Positions 1 to 9,053 of a stretch of DNA of 64,000 bases are shown one piece after another. The stretch is from Colwellia chukchiensis. GTDB taxonomy: Bacteria > Pseudomonadota > Gammaproteobacteria > Enterobacterales > Alteromonadaceae. Position 1 is the first letter of the stretch, and each line of letters opens with the position of its first letter. The position numbers were made by a program, and so were the translations under genes. The notes under the pieces are model-generated. The model was given only the letters and a program-made list of their open reading frames with translations. It was not told the DNA's origin and ran no database searches. The stretch covers positions 1 through 64,000 of the forward strand of contig NZ_NBOC01000015.1 of assembly GCF_002104455.1 (NCBI RefSeq). The letters are read 5' to 3'.

Positions 1-287
1 CATATTTTTGTGTGACATCATATTAAGCTGTTTTTTTGTTATGCACTTCCCGAAGAAAGGATAACTAGGTAAAATCAACATTAATGTGAGTGTCCACACA
101 AATTGCATGATAACTAATTGTTAAAGATGCCTACTGACGTAGGTATGCCGATGCGTTCATGGATGAACGTTTTATTCGGCGCGAGCCAACAATCTCATTT
201 GTTGCTAGACCGCTTGTTGCTTGAAGCTGGCTAATAGCCTTGCCTGAAGCGAGATGCGCATTCTACGCAACTCAGTTTTAATGTCAA
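1..287 (-). other. 5' leader of an rRNA operon (16S lies just outside the left edge)
   Basis: Read on the minus strand, this stretch has the features of a gammaproteobacterial rrn leader. A boxA-like antitermination element (TCTTTAACAATTA, 115-127) is followed by the conserved GTGTGGACACTCAC segment (about 86-100). Two tandem promoters lie upstream at 260-287 and 431-458. In E. coli the 16S gene starts roughly 165 nt after boxA, so the mature 16S should begin a few tens of bases left of position 1. No mature rRNA sequence is inside the window. The boxA element is seen directly; the operon's identity is inferred from promoter, leader and order. Confidence 0.8.
260..287 (-). promoter_or_regulatory. 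rrn P2-type promoter
   Basis: On the minus strand there is a perfect -35 TTGACA (282-287), a 16-bp spacer and a -10 TAGAAT (260-265), followed by a GC-containing discriminator (GCGCATC). It sits about 130 bp upstream of boxA, as expected for the proximal promoter of a ribosomal RNA operon. Confidence 0.75.
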
Positions 288-430
288 CGCTTTTTTGAAA
301 CTTTTTAAACATTCTTTTCAGAACATTTAAAACCCTTACTTTAAAACGTTAAGTTAACTAAATCAGCCGAAACCGTGCTAGATAACCTATTAAAACTGCC
401 TCTTCGACTTGTCCCGAAGAAGTGGAGCGC

Positions 431-458
431 ATTTTAGAGATTTATCGCCCCGCGTCAA
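431..458 (-). promoter_or_regulatory. rrn P1-type promoter
   Basis: On the minus strand: -35 TTGACG (453-458), 16-bp spacer, -10 TAAAAT (431-436), then a GC-rich discriminator starting GCGCTC. The sequence just upstream of the -35 (459-485) is AT-rich and could be an UP element. A short 16-bp spacer and GC-rich discriminator are typical of stringently controlled rrn P1 promoters. P1 and P2 lie about 170 bp apart. Confidence 0.75.
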
Positions 459-824
459 CCGCTAAATGCAATTAAATTGCAAAAATGTGTTTGTTTGCTT
501 TTTATTTAACCGGACGGTATTTTTATTGTGCTATCGACGATTGAAAAGCATACGCTCATGGCGAACAAAGACAGTTTAGACTCATAATAGTCCGCTAACA
601 CATTTTGTACACTCTTATGTTAACAGTATCAATAAGCTTCACTTTAAGGATGTTTACTTAGAGAAAATACTGCTTATGGTCATAATAAATACATTAGCGA
701 CATTTATCGCTACTTAACTGATTAAGCTAAATAAAGTATGCACTTATAGTTGCACATTGCAAAAAGGTGGGTAACATAGAATTGCAATTTCAGCTTTTAA
801 TACAATAATAATTAGGTATTCATT

Positions 825-1277
825 ATGAAGTCTCCTCAAGCATTAACGCTAATTGTGGCGTTGATATTTTCTGTTGCTATTTATCTTTTAGCTAGCAGCA
901 ATATGTTCGAACTTACCAGTATCAGTGTTGCAGCTATCGCTTTTGTTTGTGCCTTTGTTGCTCCCTTAATTGGAAAAAGTGCACAAAACTCAAATGACTC
1001 GGACAGTAACGTTACTACGCTTTATGTAGGTAACTTGCCCTACCGAGCGAACGAAGCAGCGGTCAGAGAGCTATTTTCCGCTTATGGACAAGTCCAGTCT
1101 GTACGTTTAATGAAAGATAAACATACAGGTAAAAGGCGTGGTTTTGGCTTTGTTGAAATATCTGCATCTGATGCAGATAAAGCGATCGCATCATTAAATG
1201 ACAGTGAATTTCAACAGCGAACATTAAAGGTTAGAGAGGCAAAAGAGCGACCTGAGCCTGCTGCCGTATCTGACTAA
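825..1277 (+). CDS. Membrane-anchored RNA-binding protein with one RRM domain
   Basis: This 150-residue protein has two predicted membrane segments (about 6-23 and 30-50), a short polar linker, and one RNA recognition motif at about 65-138. The RRM carries a clear RNP2 (LYVGNL, 66-71) and RNP1 (RGFGFVEI, 105-112) with the aromatic residues that stack on RNA bases. Single-RRM proteins are known in bacteria, but the membrane anchor is less usual; it would place RNA binding at the inner face of the inner membrane. The start has a weak Shine-Dalgarno (TTAGGT). A promoter-like pair TTGCAC (750-755) and TAACAT (772-777), 16 bp apart, lies 48 bp upstream of the start. The gene diverges from the rrn operon. 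RNA targets and role are unknown. Confidence 0.85.
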   Translation: MKSPQALTLIVALIFSVAIYLLASSNMFELTSISVAAIAFVCAFVAPLIGKSAQNSNDSDSNVTTLYVGNLPYRANEAAVRELFSAYGQVQSVRLMKDKHTGKRRGFGFVEISASDADKAIASLNDSEFQQRTLKVREAKERPEPAAVSD

Positions 1278-1305
1278 TATATCCCATTTAGCCTATGGCT
1301 TTTAA

Positions 1306-1333
1306 AGCTCACGACGCAAATTGCTCGTGGGCT
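1306..1333 (+). terminator. Weak hairpin downstream of the RRM gene
   Basis: AGCTCACGA (1306-1314) pairs with TCGTGGGCT (1325-1333) around a 10-nt loop, allowing one G-T pair. It lies 29 bp after the stop codon. There is no T-run after it, so intrinsic termination is uncertain. Confidence 0.3.
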
Positions 1334-1522
1334 TATTAAACTCAACAATTAACTAAAATAGACGCCATGGCTTGTGTCTTTTTTACGTTCAGCGCTTTGC
1401 AGGCCGGCTGAAACAAAATTCTTCTAATATTTTGCTAGTATTTGGTAGACAAATAATCGACAGCCGCTAGAATCCACGCCAAATGATGAATTCACGATAG
1501 TCGCCAACAGCAAGGTATTTCA

Positions 1523-2617
1523 ATGTTTAGTCACATCCACCCAGATAATTATCAACAACAGCTTGACGAAAAACAGCTCAGCATTGCCAACAACTTTGCG
1601 CAATTTGATCTACCCAGCATAGATGTATTTAGCTCTCCACCACTACATTATCGTCAACGCGCGGAATTTCGGGTCTGGCATCAAGGCGATGAGCTGTACT
1701 ACATTATGTTCAACACTGAAACAAAAGAGAAGTTTAAAGTTGTTGACTTTCCCGTTGCAAGTACCTTAATTAATCAGTTTATGAGCGCACTGCTTGCTGA
1801 TATCAAAGATAAACCTGTATTACGCCAACGCTTATTTCAAGTCGACTTTCTCTCAACGCTCAGTGGCGAAGTCTTGATCAGCCTGCTTTACCATAAACAG
1901 TTAGATGAACAGTGGATTGACCAGGCACAGCAACTAAAATCTCGTCTGTCTGCAATAGCAGCGGTTGATATTATCGGTCGAGCCCGCAAGCAAAAAGTGG
2001 TGCTGGATAAAGATTATGTCATGGAAGCTTTAACGGTGGCGGGCAAAACATTTCATTATCAACAAGTAGAAAATAGCTTTACGCAACCCAATGCCAAGGT
2101 AAATGAGAAAATGTTACTTTGGGCGCAACAAGCTACTAAAGCTACAGGGGGCGATTTAATTGAACTGTATTGTGGCAATGGCAACTTTAGTATTGCCTTA
2201 GCGGAAAATTTTGATCGGGTATTAGGCACAGAAATATCAAAAACCTCGGTTAGATCGGCGCAAATTAATATTGCAGCGAACCAACTAGAAAACGTTGATA
2301 TTGTCAGAATGGCCAGTGAAGACTTTAGTCAGGCCATGAATGGTGAAAGAGTATTTCGTCGTTTAGAGGGCTTTGATCTTAGCAGTTATAATTATCAAAC
2401 GGTTTTGGTGGATCCTCCACGCGCCGGTTTAGATCCTGAGAGCGTTGAGTTAGTCAGCCGCTTTGAACGAATAATCTATATTTCGTGTAACCCAGATACC
2501 CTAAAAGAGAACTTAGCTGAGCTGATTAAAAGCCATAAAATAGAGCACTTTGCCTTATTTGACCAATTTCCCTATACCCATCATGTCGAGGTTGGCGTTA
2601 TTTTGTCTCGTCGTTAA
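1523..2617 (+). CDS. trmA: tRNA (uracil-54, C5)-methyltransferase TrmA
   Basis: TrmA uses S-adenosylmethionine to make 5-methyluridine (ribothymidine) at position 54 of the T-loop in nearly all tRNAs. The 364 residues match the family length (E. coli 366). The SAM-binding motif ([13 protein letters not shown]) is present, as is VDPPRAGLD. The nucleophilic cysteine is C322 in YISCNP and the base is E356 in HHVEVG; both are shifted by two relative to E. coli C324 and E358. No separate RNA-binding TRAM domain precedes the catalytic part, which separates it from RlmC/RlmD. The 3' end overlaps the convergent fabR gene by 20 bp. Confidence 0.95.
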   Translation: MFSHIHPDNYQQQLDEKQLSIANNFAQFDLPSIDVFSSPPLHYRQRAEFRVWHQGDELYYIMFNTETKEKFKVVDFPVASTLINQFMSALLADIKDKPVLRQRLFQVDFLSTLSGEVLISLLYHKQLDEQWIDQAQQLKSRLSAIAAVDIIGRARKQKVVLDKDYVMEALTVAGKTFHYQQVENSFTQPNAKVNEKMLLWAQQATKATGGDLIELYCGNGNFSIALAENFDRVLGTEISKTSVRSAQINIAANQLENVDIVRMASEDFSQAMNGERVFRRLEGFDLSSYNYQTVLVDPPRAGLDPESVELVSRFERIIYISCNPDTLKENLAELIKSHKIEHFALFDQFPYTHHVEVGVILSRR

Positions 2618-3254
2618 TATGCTTCGTCGTTGCGTCACCTCGATTATCATTACGCAAACTAAATTCATATGCCCCTCGAGCAATAAAGCGCAATTGCTTG
2701 ATGGTGCGATCTGACAGCGCTACAAGGTCTTTTTTATCACAATCTAAGGCATCAGAGCCAGCGCTAAAAACGATAGTCACTGCAGCGTTGGCTTGCAAAT
2801 AAGCCACCTCACCATCAAGCTTATTGGCTTGTTGTAAGTAATCACAAAGCTCTAAGGTGAAATAGCGAATTTCACGATTAACCGCAGCACGAAAAGCTGG
2901 GGAAGTGCCTGAACGCTCACGCAATAACAATCGAAAAATATTGCCGTTATTTTCGATAAACTCCATAAAGGTATGAACCGATATTTGGATCACTGAGCCG
3001 CCTTTTTCAATGCGTTGTCGGGCTTGACGCATTAATTGCCGCAAGGTTAAGCCAGCTTCATCCACTAAGGTGAGTCCCAGTTCATCCATATCAGAGAAGT
3101 GACGGTAAAATGAAGTTGGTGCTAGCCCTGCCACCTTTGCTACTTCGCGCAAACTTAAGCTCGAAAAGCTGCGCTCACTACTCAATTGCCCTAATGCCGC
3201 ATCAATTAACTGACGACGAGTTTTTTCTTTTTGCAGTGCCCGAATGCCGCTCAT
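2598..3254 (-). CDS. fabR: TetR-family repressor of unsaturated fatty acid synthesis, FabR
   Basis: FabR senses the ratio of unsaturated to saturated acyl-CoA/ACP and represses genes for unsaturated fatty acids. The 218-residue protein matches E. coli FabR closely over the N-terminal half, including [20 protein letters not shown], the helix-turn-helix (about 34-55), and the stretch from [11 protein letters not shown] through [12 protein letters not shown]. The C-terminal ligand domain is more divergent. The gene is divergent from a fatty acid desaturase, and an 18-bp palindrome lies between them, so the desaturase is the obvious local target. Its end overlaps trmA by 20 bp. Confidence 0.9.
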   Translation of the reverse strand: MSGIRALQKEKTRRQLIDAALGQLSSERSFSSLSLREVAKVAGLAPTSFYRHFSDMDELGLTLVDEAGLTLRQLMRQARQRIEKGGSVIQISVHTFMEFIENNGNIFRLLLRERSGTSPAFRAAVNREIRYFTLELCDYLQQANKLDGEVAYLQANAAVTIVFSAGSDALDCDKKDLVALSDRTIKQLRFIARGAYEFSLRNDNRGDATTKHINDETK

Positions 3255-3435
3255 CGCTCATTTACCTAATATCTTAACTTTTGCGCTGTCTTGGAGTGGC
3301 TATGATACCCAAAAATGTGAATATTACTAGCGCAATTGTGATCTGGGCCTTAACGAGTCAGTAGCATTTATATATTTTTTTATCTTGCTTTAAATGCGCA
3401 TCAGCACTTGACTCAACTAAAAGGAAAGTTAAAAT

Positions 3436-3453
3436 AGCGTACAAGTGTACACT
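3436..3453. promoter_or_regulatory. 18-bp palindrome, probable FabR operator
   Basis: The half-sites AGCGTACA and TGTACACT flank a 2-bp centre (AG), making a near-perfect dyad with one mismatch. It lies 35 bp upstream of the desaturase start codon and within the 234-bp fabR/desaturase divergent region. The sequence resembles the operators I recall for FabR at fabA and fabB in enterobacteria. Assignment to FabR is inferred from position and resemblance. Confidence 0.7.
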
Positions 3454-3488
3454 GAAATAATCAGTGCCAAGACCTAAATGGAAGATTA

Positions 3489-4607
3489 ATGAAAAAGCCC
3501 GCTATTCTTTGGTTAAATGTATTTGTATTTAGCATTACCTTTTTAATCGCTGCAATTGCAGTACCCTACCGCGCCTATACCCACGGCTTTGATACTACTG
3601 AAATTATTGCTGCAATTATATGCTTTATATACTGTGGCATGTCGATCACCGCAGGCTATCATCGTCTTTGGTCGCATAGAACCTATCAAGCACATTGGTC
3701 GCTCAGAATCATTTATGCGCTAGGCGGCGCATTTGCTCTACAAAATAGCGCCTTACATTGGTCTTCAGATCATCGTATACATCATAAACATGTTGATAAA
3801 AATCATGTTGATCCCTACTCCGCAAAAATGGGCTTTTGGCACTCTCATATCGGCTGGATGTTAAGGGATCACCAACCGGAGCGTTACCAAGATTATAGTA
3901 ATGTTAGAGATTTACAAAAAGATGCGATTGTCATGTGGCAACATAAGCATTACTTGCTATTGACTATCTTAATGAACTTTGGTGTTCCTATACTGTTTGG
4001 TTTATGGCATGGCGATATGCTCAACAGCCTGTTGTTGCTTGGCGTGCTACGTTTAGTATTAAGCCATCACACCACTTTTTTTATTAATTCATTGGCGCAT
4101 GTTTGGGGTAAACAAACTTATACCGATAAAAACACCGCCCGTGATAATGGATTTTTAGCATTTTTTACCTTTGGTGAGGGCTACCACAATTATCACCATA
4201 TTTTTGAAAACGACTATCGCAATGGTATACGTTGGTGGCAGTTCGACCCGACGAAATGGTTTATTAAAGCGTGCCAGCACCTAAAGCTCACGTCAAAACT
4301 ACGGGTTACACCAGAAGATAAAATTGAAAAGGCACGCCTATCTATGGTTTTATTGCGCAATCAGAAAAAAATTGCCGCACACCCCAATGCCGAGTTGCTA
4401 CTGGAAAAATTGCAGCATGAATATGATGAATTGATCCACAAAGTGAACGAGTTTTATGCATTACGCAAAGCATTAATCGCCAGTAAACGCGATAAGTTAA
4501 TTGCTGATGTAGAAAACTCCGACATCATGGCTCAATATCAAGAAATAAAAAGACGACTTGCTGAGCAACAACGCAGTTGGCAACATATGCTAGAAAATCT
4601 TGCATAA
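3489..4607 (+). CDS. Membrane acyl-CoA (delta-9) fatty acid desaturase
   Basis: This di-iron membrane enzyme introduces a cis double bond into saturated acyl chains, using O2 and electrons from a ferredoxin or rubredoxin-type donor. The three histidine boxes of the stearoyl-CoA desaturase family are intact: H58-RLWS-H63, H95-RI-HH99 and H233-NY-HH237. Membrane segments lie at about 8-25, 38-55, 73-88 and 155-200. The last about 90 residues are charged and helical, probably coiled coil, an extension beyond the catalytic core. The start codon follows a good ribosome site (GGAAG, 8 bp). It is divergent from fabR and probably repressed by it, giving an oxygen-dependent route to unsaturated lipids, useful in cold sea water. 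Confidence 0.9.
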   Translation: MKKPAILWLNVFVFSITFLIAAIAVPYRAYTHGFDTTEIIAAIICFIYCGMSITAGYHRLWSHRTYQAHWSLRIIYALGGAFALQNSALHWSSDHRIHHKHVDKNHVDPYSAKMGFWHSHIGWMLRDHQPERYQDYSNVRDLQKDAIVMWQHKHYLLLTILMNFGVPILFGLWHGDMLNSLLLLGVLRLVLSHHTTFFINSLAHVWGKQTYTDKNTARDNGFLAFFTFGEGYHNYHHIFENDYRNGIRWWQFDPTKWFIKACQHLKLTSKLRVTPEDKIEKARLSMVLLRNQKKIAAHPNAELLLEKLQHEYDELIHKVNEFYALRKALIASKRDKLIADVENSDIMAQYQEIKRRLAEQQRSWQHMLENLA

Positions 4608-4676
4608 AAACAGTTACCTTAGATTTGATTCCTGCTAAAATTTTCCTAACCAAAGCAGGCAATAAAGGGTTTACCG

Positions 4677-6119
4677 TTGACTAAAAAAGCACAAGCTAAC
4701 ACCACGCAAGCAAATAGCGCGATTACTAGCTATGATTTCGACGCTATCATTATTGGCACCGGCCCGGGGGGGGAAGGTGCCGCCATGAATTTAGCTAAGC
4801 GCAATAAAAAAGTTGCCATCATAGAGCGTTACCACAATGTTGGCGGTGGCTGCACCCACTGGGGTACTATTCCTTCTAAAGCTTTGCGTCAATCGGTAAG
4901 CCAGCTCATTGACTATAATTCAAACCCATTATTTAATGCGGGACAAAATGCCAAGCAACTGACGTTTCAAGATATATTAAGTCATGCCTCGGCGGTTATT
5001 CGCAAGCAAGTCAATTTACGCAGCGGCTTTTATCATCGCAATGAAGTCGAGCACTTTTATGGTGAAGCTTCGTTTGTCAATGCCAATACCCTTCAGGTAT
5101 TGCGCATTGATGGCTCTATTGACACCATTACCGCCAAACAAATCGTTATCGCCACGGGCTCGCGTCCATATCGTCCCGACAATATAGATTTTACACACTC
5201 TCGGGTTTACGACTCTGACAGTATTTTATCGTTAGAACATTCACCTCGTCATATTATTATTTATGGTGCGGGTGTCATTGGCAGTGAATACGCATCAATA
5301 TTTCGTGGTTTAGGGGTTAAAGTTGACTTGATCAACACCCGTGATCGACTGTTATCATTTTTAGACGATGAAATGTCTGACTCGTTAAGTTATCACCTCT
5401 GGAATAACGGTGTTGTGATCCGTCACGGCGAGCAATTTGAGCGCGTCGAAACCAGCGACGATGCCGTGATCGTACATTTAGCGTCAGGGAAAAAAATGCG
5501 CGCTGATTGTTTATTGTTTGCAAATGGCCGCACCGGTAATACCGCTGACTTAAAGCTGGAAAATGCGGGCTTAGTGGCAGATGGTCGCGGACAACTTAAA
5601 GTCAATGAGTATTACCAAACCGATGTTGACAGTATATTTGCTGTCGGCGATGTCATTGGCTACCCCAGTTTAGCCAGTGCGGCATTTGACCAAGGGCGGA
5701 TTTGTGCAAGTGCCATGCTTGACGGTACTGGCAAAAACAGATTAACCGTTGATATTCCGACCGGTATTTACACCATTCCCGAGATCAGCTCAGTAGGTAA
5801 AACCGAACAAGAGTTAACCGCTGCGAAAGTGCCTTACGAGGTAGGACGTGCGCAGTTTAAACACTTAGCTAGGGCGCAAATTTCTAATAACTTAGTTGGC
5901 TCATTAAAAATACTGTTTCATCGTGACAGTAAAGAAATTTTAGGCATTCATTGCTTTGGGGAAAATGCCGCGGAAATTATTCACATTGGTCAAGCCATCA
6001 TGCAACAAACCAATGGCGGTAATACCATTGAATATTTTGTTGAAACCACCTTTAACTACCCAACCATGGCCGAGGCATTTAGGGTCGCAGCACTAAACGG
6101 TTTAAATCGCCTTTTTTAA
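4677..6119 (+). CDS. sthA: Soluble pyridine nucleotide transhydrogenase SthA
   Basis: SthA is an FAD flavoprotein that transfers hydride between NADPH and NAD+, rebalancing the cytoplasmic pools. The 480 residues align along their length with E. coli SthA (466). The FAD-binding GTGPGGEG (about 27-34), the [15 protein letters not shown] segment, the second nucleotide-binding [11 protein letters not shown], and the dimerisation domain ending in [21 protein letters not shown] are all present. As in the family, the active-site region has a single cysteine rather than the redox disulfide of lipoamide dehydrogenase. The start is TTG, preceded by AAGGG at good spacing; no ATG fits, and the N-terminus is about 14 residues longer than in E. 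coli. A hairpin at 6131-6151 follows. Confidence 0.93.
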   Translation: MTKKAQANTTQANSAITSYDFDAIIIGTGPGGEGAAMNLAKRNKKVAIIERYHNVGGGCTHWGTIPSKALRQSVSQLIDYNSNPLFNAGQNAKQLTFQDILSHASAVIRKQVNLRSGFYHRNEVEHFYGEASFVNANTLQVLRIDGSIDTITAKQIVIATGSRPYRPDNIDFTHSRVYDSDSILSLEHSPRHIIIYGAGVIGSEYASIFRGLGVKVDLINTRDRLLSFLDDEMSDSLSYHLWNNGVVIRHGEQFERVETSDDAVIVHLASGKKMRADCLLFANGRTGNTADLKLENAGLVADGRGQLKVNEYYQTDVDSIFAVGDVIGYPSLASAAFDQGRICASAMLDGTGKNRLTVDIPTGIYTIPEISSVGKTEQELTAAKVPYEVGRAQFKHLARAQISNNLVGSLKILFHRDSKEILGIHCFGENAAEIIHIGQAIMQQTNGGNTIEYFVETTFNYPTMAEAFRVAALNGLNRLF

Positions 6120-6130
6120 ATCAACACGCA

Positions 6131-6151
6131 GGAAAGCGAGAACGGCTTTCC
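6131..6151 (+). terminator. Hairpin after sthA
   Basis: GGAAAGC (6131-6137) pairs with GCTTTCC (6145-6151) around a 7-nt loop, 11 bp after the sthA stop. A run of A residues rather than T follows, so it may slow or process the message rather than terminate it. Confidence 0.3.
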
Positions 6152-6181
6152 CCTGAAAAATTAACCTGAAATGGCAACCAT

Positions 6182-6673
6182 ATGCGATATGTTTATCTCT
6201 TAGTCCTTAGCCTTTTTGTAGCCCCTATACAGGCACAAGAAAGTTACAGTATTTACTTAGTGCGACACGCCGAAAAGCAAACATTAGACCAAGATCCTAA
6301 ATTAACCGAATGTGGTCAATTACGCGCATCACAACTGGCTAGCATGTTAGCTCAGGCAAATATTAAAAAAATTTATAGCACGCCATACCGGCGTACAGTA
6401 GCAACCGCAACGCCGCTTGCTAAACAGCAACAACTAATAATAAAGCACTATTCGCCTGCGAAACTTAATGAGTTTTCACAACAATTACTTGCACAGCAAG
6501 AGAATATCTTAGTGGTGGGGCATAGCAATACCACGCCGCAACTAGCAGCCTTACTCAGTGAGATAGAAGTAAAAGAGATAACCGAAAAACAATATCGTAA
6601 TCTCTATCAAATTCAAGTAAGTGACGGTGGTAAAACATTGACCTTATTTACTCAGCCACTCACTTGCCCTTAA
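6182..6673 (+). CDS. Secreted histidine phosphatase-superfamily protein
   Basis: This 163-residue protein starts with a cleavable signal peptide (about 1-18, ending IQAQ), so it should act in the periplasm. The catalytic RHAEK motif (R28-H29) of the phosphoglycerate mutase/SixA superfamily is present, as is a second histidine in VVGHSN (about 117) and the conserved YRRTVATA region. These residues form a phosphohistidine intermediate during phosphate ester hydrolysis. The protein is short and lacks the acid phosphatase insertions, so the substrate cannot be named. It lies 62 bp after sthA on the same strand and could be co-transcribed. Confidence 0.8.
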   Translation: MRYVYLLVLSLFVAPIQAQESYSIYLVRHAEKQTLDQDPKLTECGQLRASQLASMLAQANIKKIYSTPYRRTVATATPLAKQQQLIIKHYSPAKLNEFSQQLLAQQENILVVGHSNTTPQLAALLSEIEVKEITEKQYRNLYQIQVSDGGKTLTLFTQPLTCP

Positions 6674-6685
6674 TCTATTTTGTGT

Positions 6686-7156
6686 TTACATTTCATTTTT
6701 GTTTGCTTGATCACCAGGTGTGATCAGCTCGATATCTGTAATAGTAAACGGTGTCCCCCATTGCTGAATAGTCATAACATTTTTGACTTTGCCCTTAATG
6801 CGCACAATAGCACCGTGTTGGGCAAACTCTTTAGCCATGTTCATGGGTAATATCTTTTGTCCTGAATCGGTAATGATGCCGTAAAAGCCACCTTCTAAAT
6901 TTAAGAACTGCACTCGACCACGTTGCCAGTTACTCATATCATCTTGTGCTTTGGTCATTTTATGGCCTTTTAATATTGCCTTAACTTGTTGCTCGCTGGC
7001 CTGTGCTGTGTTTGCCTCTGGCTGAGCAGTTTTCGTATCTGTTGCTTGTGTTGCATGGGCAGCGCTATTTTGTTCGCTATCATTAGTGCTACTACCACAG
7101 GCACTCAACCATAAGCTGATGACCAAGACATTCAAGCACTTATTATTTATCATCAT
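6686..7156 (-). CDS. Small lipoprotein with a probable OB-fold
   Basis: The likely start is the ATG pair at 7156/7153, preceded by AGGGAT at about 8 bp; the open frame extends further to 7210 but without a ribosome site. The product of about 156 residues begins with a lipoprotein signal (INNKCLNVLVISLWLSAC, lipobox LSAC), followed by a low-complexity Ser/Thr/Ala/Gln linker. The C-terminal about 90 residues alternate hydrophobic beta-strand patterns (GFYGIITDSGQKILP, IVRIKGKVK) suggestive of an OB-fold. It is convergent with the histidine phosphatase gene, 12 bp apart. I do not recognise a named family, and no function is proposed. Confidence 0.65.
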   Translation of the reverse strand: MMINNKCLNVLVISLWLSACGSSTNDSEQNSAAHATQATDTKTAQPEANTAQASEQQVKAILKGHKMTKAQDDMSNWQRGRVQFLNLEGGFYGIITDSGQKILPMNMAKEFAQHGAIVRIKGKVKNVMTIQQWGTPFTITDIELITPGDQANKNEM

Positions 7157-7316
7157 GATAATATCCCTAATAATCAATTTCTGCTCCAAGCATACCTTAT
7201 CGTTTAGCAATAAAATAGTAGTAAACAGAGCACTAAGTTAGAGCAATGCGTTAATCAAGTGCGTTACTGTTAGCGGCTCATATTTATCAATAAAACAGCG
7301 GAAAATAATTGCGGCA

Positions 7317-7342
7317 TAAAAAAAGGAGCCTACGGCTCCTTT
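7317..7342 (-). terminator. Rho-independent terminator of hemE
   Basis: On the minus strand AAAGGAGCC pairs with GGCTCCTTT (7322-7342, loop of 3), followed by a run of seven or more T residues. It lies 59 bp after the hemE stop. Confidence 0.85.
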
Positions 7343-7400
7343 GTCATATTAACTTAGCCAAGATTGAGCTTGACTCGTGTCTGGCAGTTAATAGTGGCTT

Positions 7401-8468
7401 TTATTTATGAAAAGGCTTGCTTAAGCGATGTACTGACTCTATAAAGTGCTTGGCATGCTCAGGGTTAACATCTGGGTGTATACCATGTCCTAAGTTAAAG
7501 ACATGGCCAGTACCACCTTCACCAAAACCCGTTAATATTTTTGACACTTCCTGCTCAATACGCGGCAGAGGCGCATACAGCATTGACGGATCCATATTTC
7601 CTTGTAGTGCTACTTTGTCGCCTACACGTGCTTTTGCGTTTTCAATATCAATAGTCCAATCAAGTCCTACTGCATCACAACCTGTCGCCGCAATATCTTC
7701 TAACCACATACCACCATTTTTGGTAAATAGCGTAACCGGTACTTGGCGGCCATCATGATGACGGGTTAAACCATCAACAATTTTTGCCATATACTGTAAT
7801 GAGAACTCTTTATAATCACGTGGTGACAAAACACCACCCCAAGTATCGAATACCATCAATGACTGTGCGCCAGCAGCAACTTGGGCATTTAAGTATGAAA
7901 TAACTGAGTCTGCCAGCTTATCTAATAATAAATGTAATGTTTGCGGATCAGAGAACATCATTTTCTTGATCTTGGTAAAGGCTTTCGAGCTACCGCCTTC
8001 AATCATGTAGGTTGCTAATGTCCATGGACTACCTGAAAAGCCAATAAGAGGCACATCACCATTCAAGGCTTTTTTTATGGTGCGTACGGCATTCATCACA
8101 TATTGCAGTTCGCCTTCGGGATCTGGAATGCCGATTTTATCAATATCAGCTTTACAAGTGATTGGACGCTCAAACTTAGGGCCTTCACCGGTTTCAAAAT
8201 AAAGCCCGAGTCCCATCGCATCAGGGATGGTTAAAATATCACTAAATAAAATGGCTGCATCAAGTGGAAAGCGACGTAATGGTTGAATTGTCACTTCACA
8301 AGCTAAATCAGCATCACGGCAAACCGACATAAAGTCGCCGGCATCTTTACGAACCTCACGATACTCAGGTAAATAACGGCCAGCTTGGCGCATCATCCAC
8401 ACAGGCGTATAATCAACAGGTTGGCGCAAAAGCGCACGCAAATACGTATCGTTCTTTAATTTAGTCAT
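7401..8468 (-). CDS. hemE: Uroporphyrinogen decarboxylase HemE
   Basis: HemE removes four acetate carboxyl groups from uroporphyrinogen III to give coproporphyrinogen III, a cytoplasmic step in haem synthesis. The 355 residues match the family (E. coli 354). The N-terminal signature [16 protein letters not shown] (about 20-36), the [12 protein letters not shown] segment carrying the catalytic aspartate, [17 protein letters not shown], and the C-terminal [15 protein letters not shown] are all intact. The start follows GGAG at good spacing. A promoter (TTGAAG, 16 bp, TATTAT) lies directly upstream, so the gene is probably monocistronic, ending at a strong terminator. Confidence 0.96.
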   Translation of the reverse strand: MTKLKNDTYLRALLRQPVDYTPVWMMRQAGRYLPEYREVRKDAGDFMSVCRDADLACEVTIQPLRRFPLDAAILFSDILTIPDAMGLGLYFETGEGPKFERPITCKADIDKIGIPDPEGELQYVMNAVRTIKKALNGDVPLIGFSGSPWTLATYMIEGGSSKAFTKIKKMMFSDPQTLHLLLDKLADSVISYLNAQVAAGAQSLMVFDTWGGVLSPRDYKEFSLQYMAKIVDGLTRHHDGRQVPVTLFTKNGGMWLEDIAATGCDAVGLDWTIDIENAKARVGDKVALQGNMDPSMLYAPLPRIEQEVSKILTGFGEGGTGHVFNLGHGIHPDVNPEHAKHFIESVHRLSKPFHK

Positions 8469-8485
8469 GAAAACTCTTCTCCGCT

Positions 8486-8513
8486 ATAATATGCGCGCAT
8501 TCTAACACTTCAA
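8486..8513 (-). promoter_or_regulatory. Promoter of hemE
   Basis: On the minus strand: TTGAAG (8508-8513), 16-bp spacer, TATTAT (8486-8491). Transcription would start about 10 bp before the ribosome site, giving a very short leader before the start codon at 8468. Confidence 0.55.
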
Positions 8514-9017
8514 ATTTTATTGTTCTATGTTCCAAATCAAATCTCGTGCTGCAAACAAGGATCTTATACTCTTTTACTAGAAGAAATCTGATAAATATCA
8601 CTTTTACCTAAGCAGAATCGGTTGGTTGTTATTACGCATTCCTGTCATTGTCGTGACGCAACTATCAACATCCTCATTTTGCCACCAATGTGCAAAAACA
8701 AAATTATATTTAGTTTATTTGTATTTTTATTAAATTAAATTTTTCAACAACTGCGCGAGTAATGGCAGTAATTAATAAAAAATAGCATCACACTGGTACA
8801 CCAGTTGCTGTTATTTATCTTGTGATTCGCCTCATCAAGACAACACATTAAGTGTTTAATAATTAATAACTTTATCACTTAGCTAAAAAAGGGAACATCA
8901 ATAAAATAAATGCATATGATTTGCTGTTGCCCCCATAATAGCGCCCATTAACAATGCCTAGTATGAGAATGCACTTTATACGAAAAAATTCGTGGAATAT
9001 ATGCTCTATTAAAGTTG
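8514..9017. other. Gene-free AT-rich intergenic stretch
   Basis: I see no coding sequence here on either strand with a plausible start and ribosome site. The one notable structure is the inverted repeat ACTGGT-AC-ACCAGT (8792-8805), with outer arms AATAGCA and TGCTGTT that can extend the stem past a 4-nt bulge. It could be an operator or a hairpin. The rest is AT-rich and without obvious order until the promoter at 9018. Confidence 0.4.
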
Positions 9018-9046
9018 TTGCACAGAGAAAAACCCTTTGCTATAAA
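9018..9046 (+). promoter_or_regulatory. Promoter of a candidate small RNA
   Basis: TTGCAC (9018-9023), a 17-bp spacer, and TATAAA (9041-9046), a good sigma-70 match. The predicted start is around 9053-9055. No coding sequence follows before a strong terminator 80 bp further on. Confidence 0.6.
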
Positions 9047-9053
9047 TTGCTCT

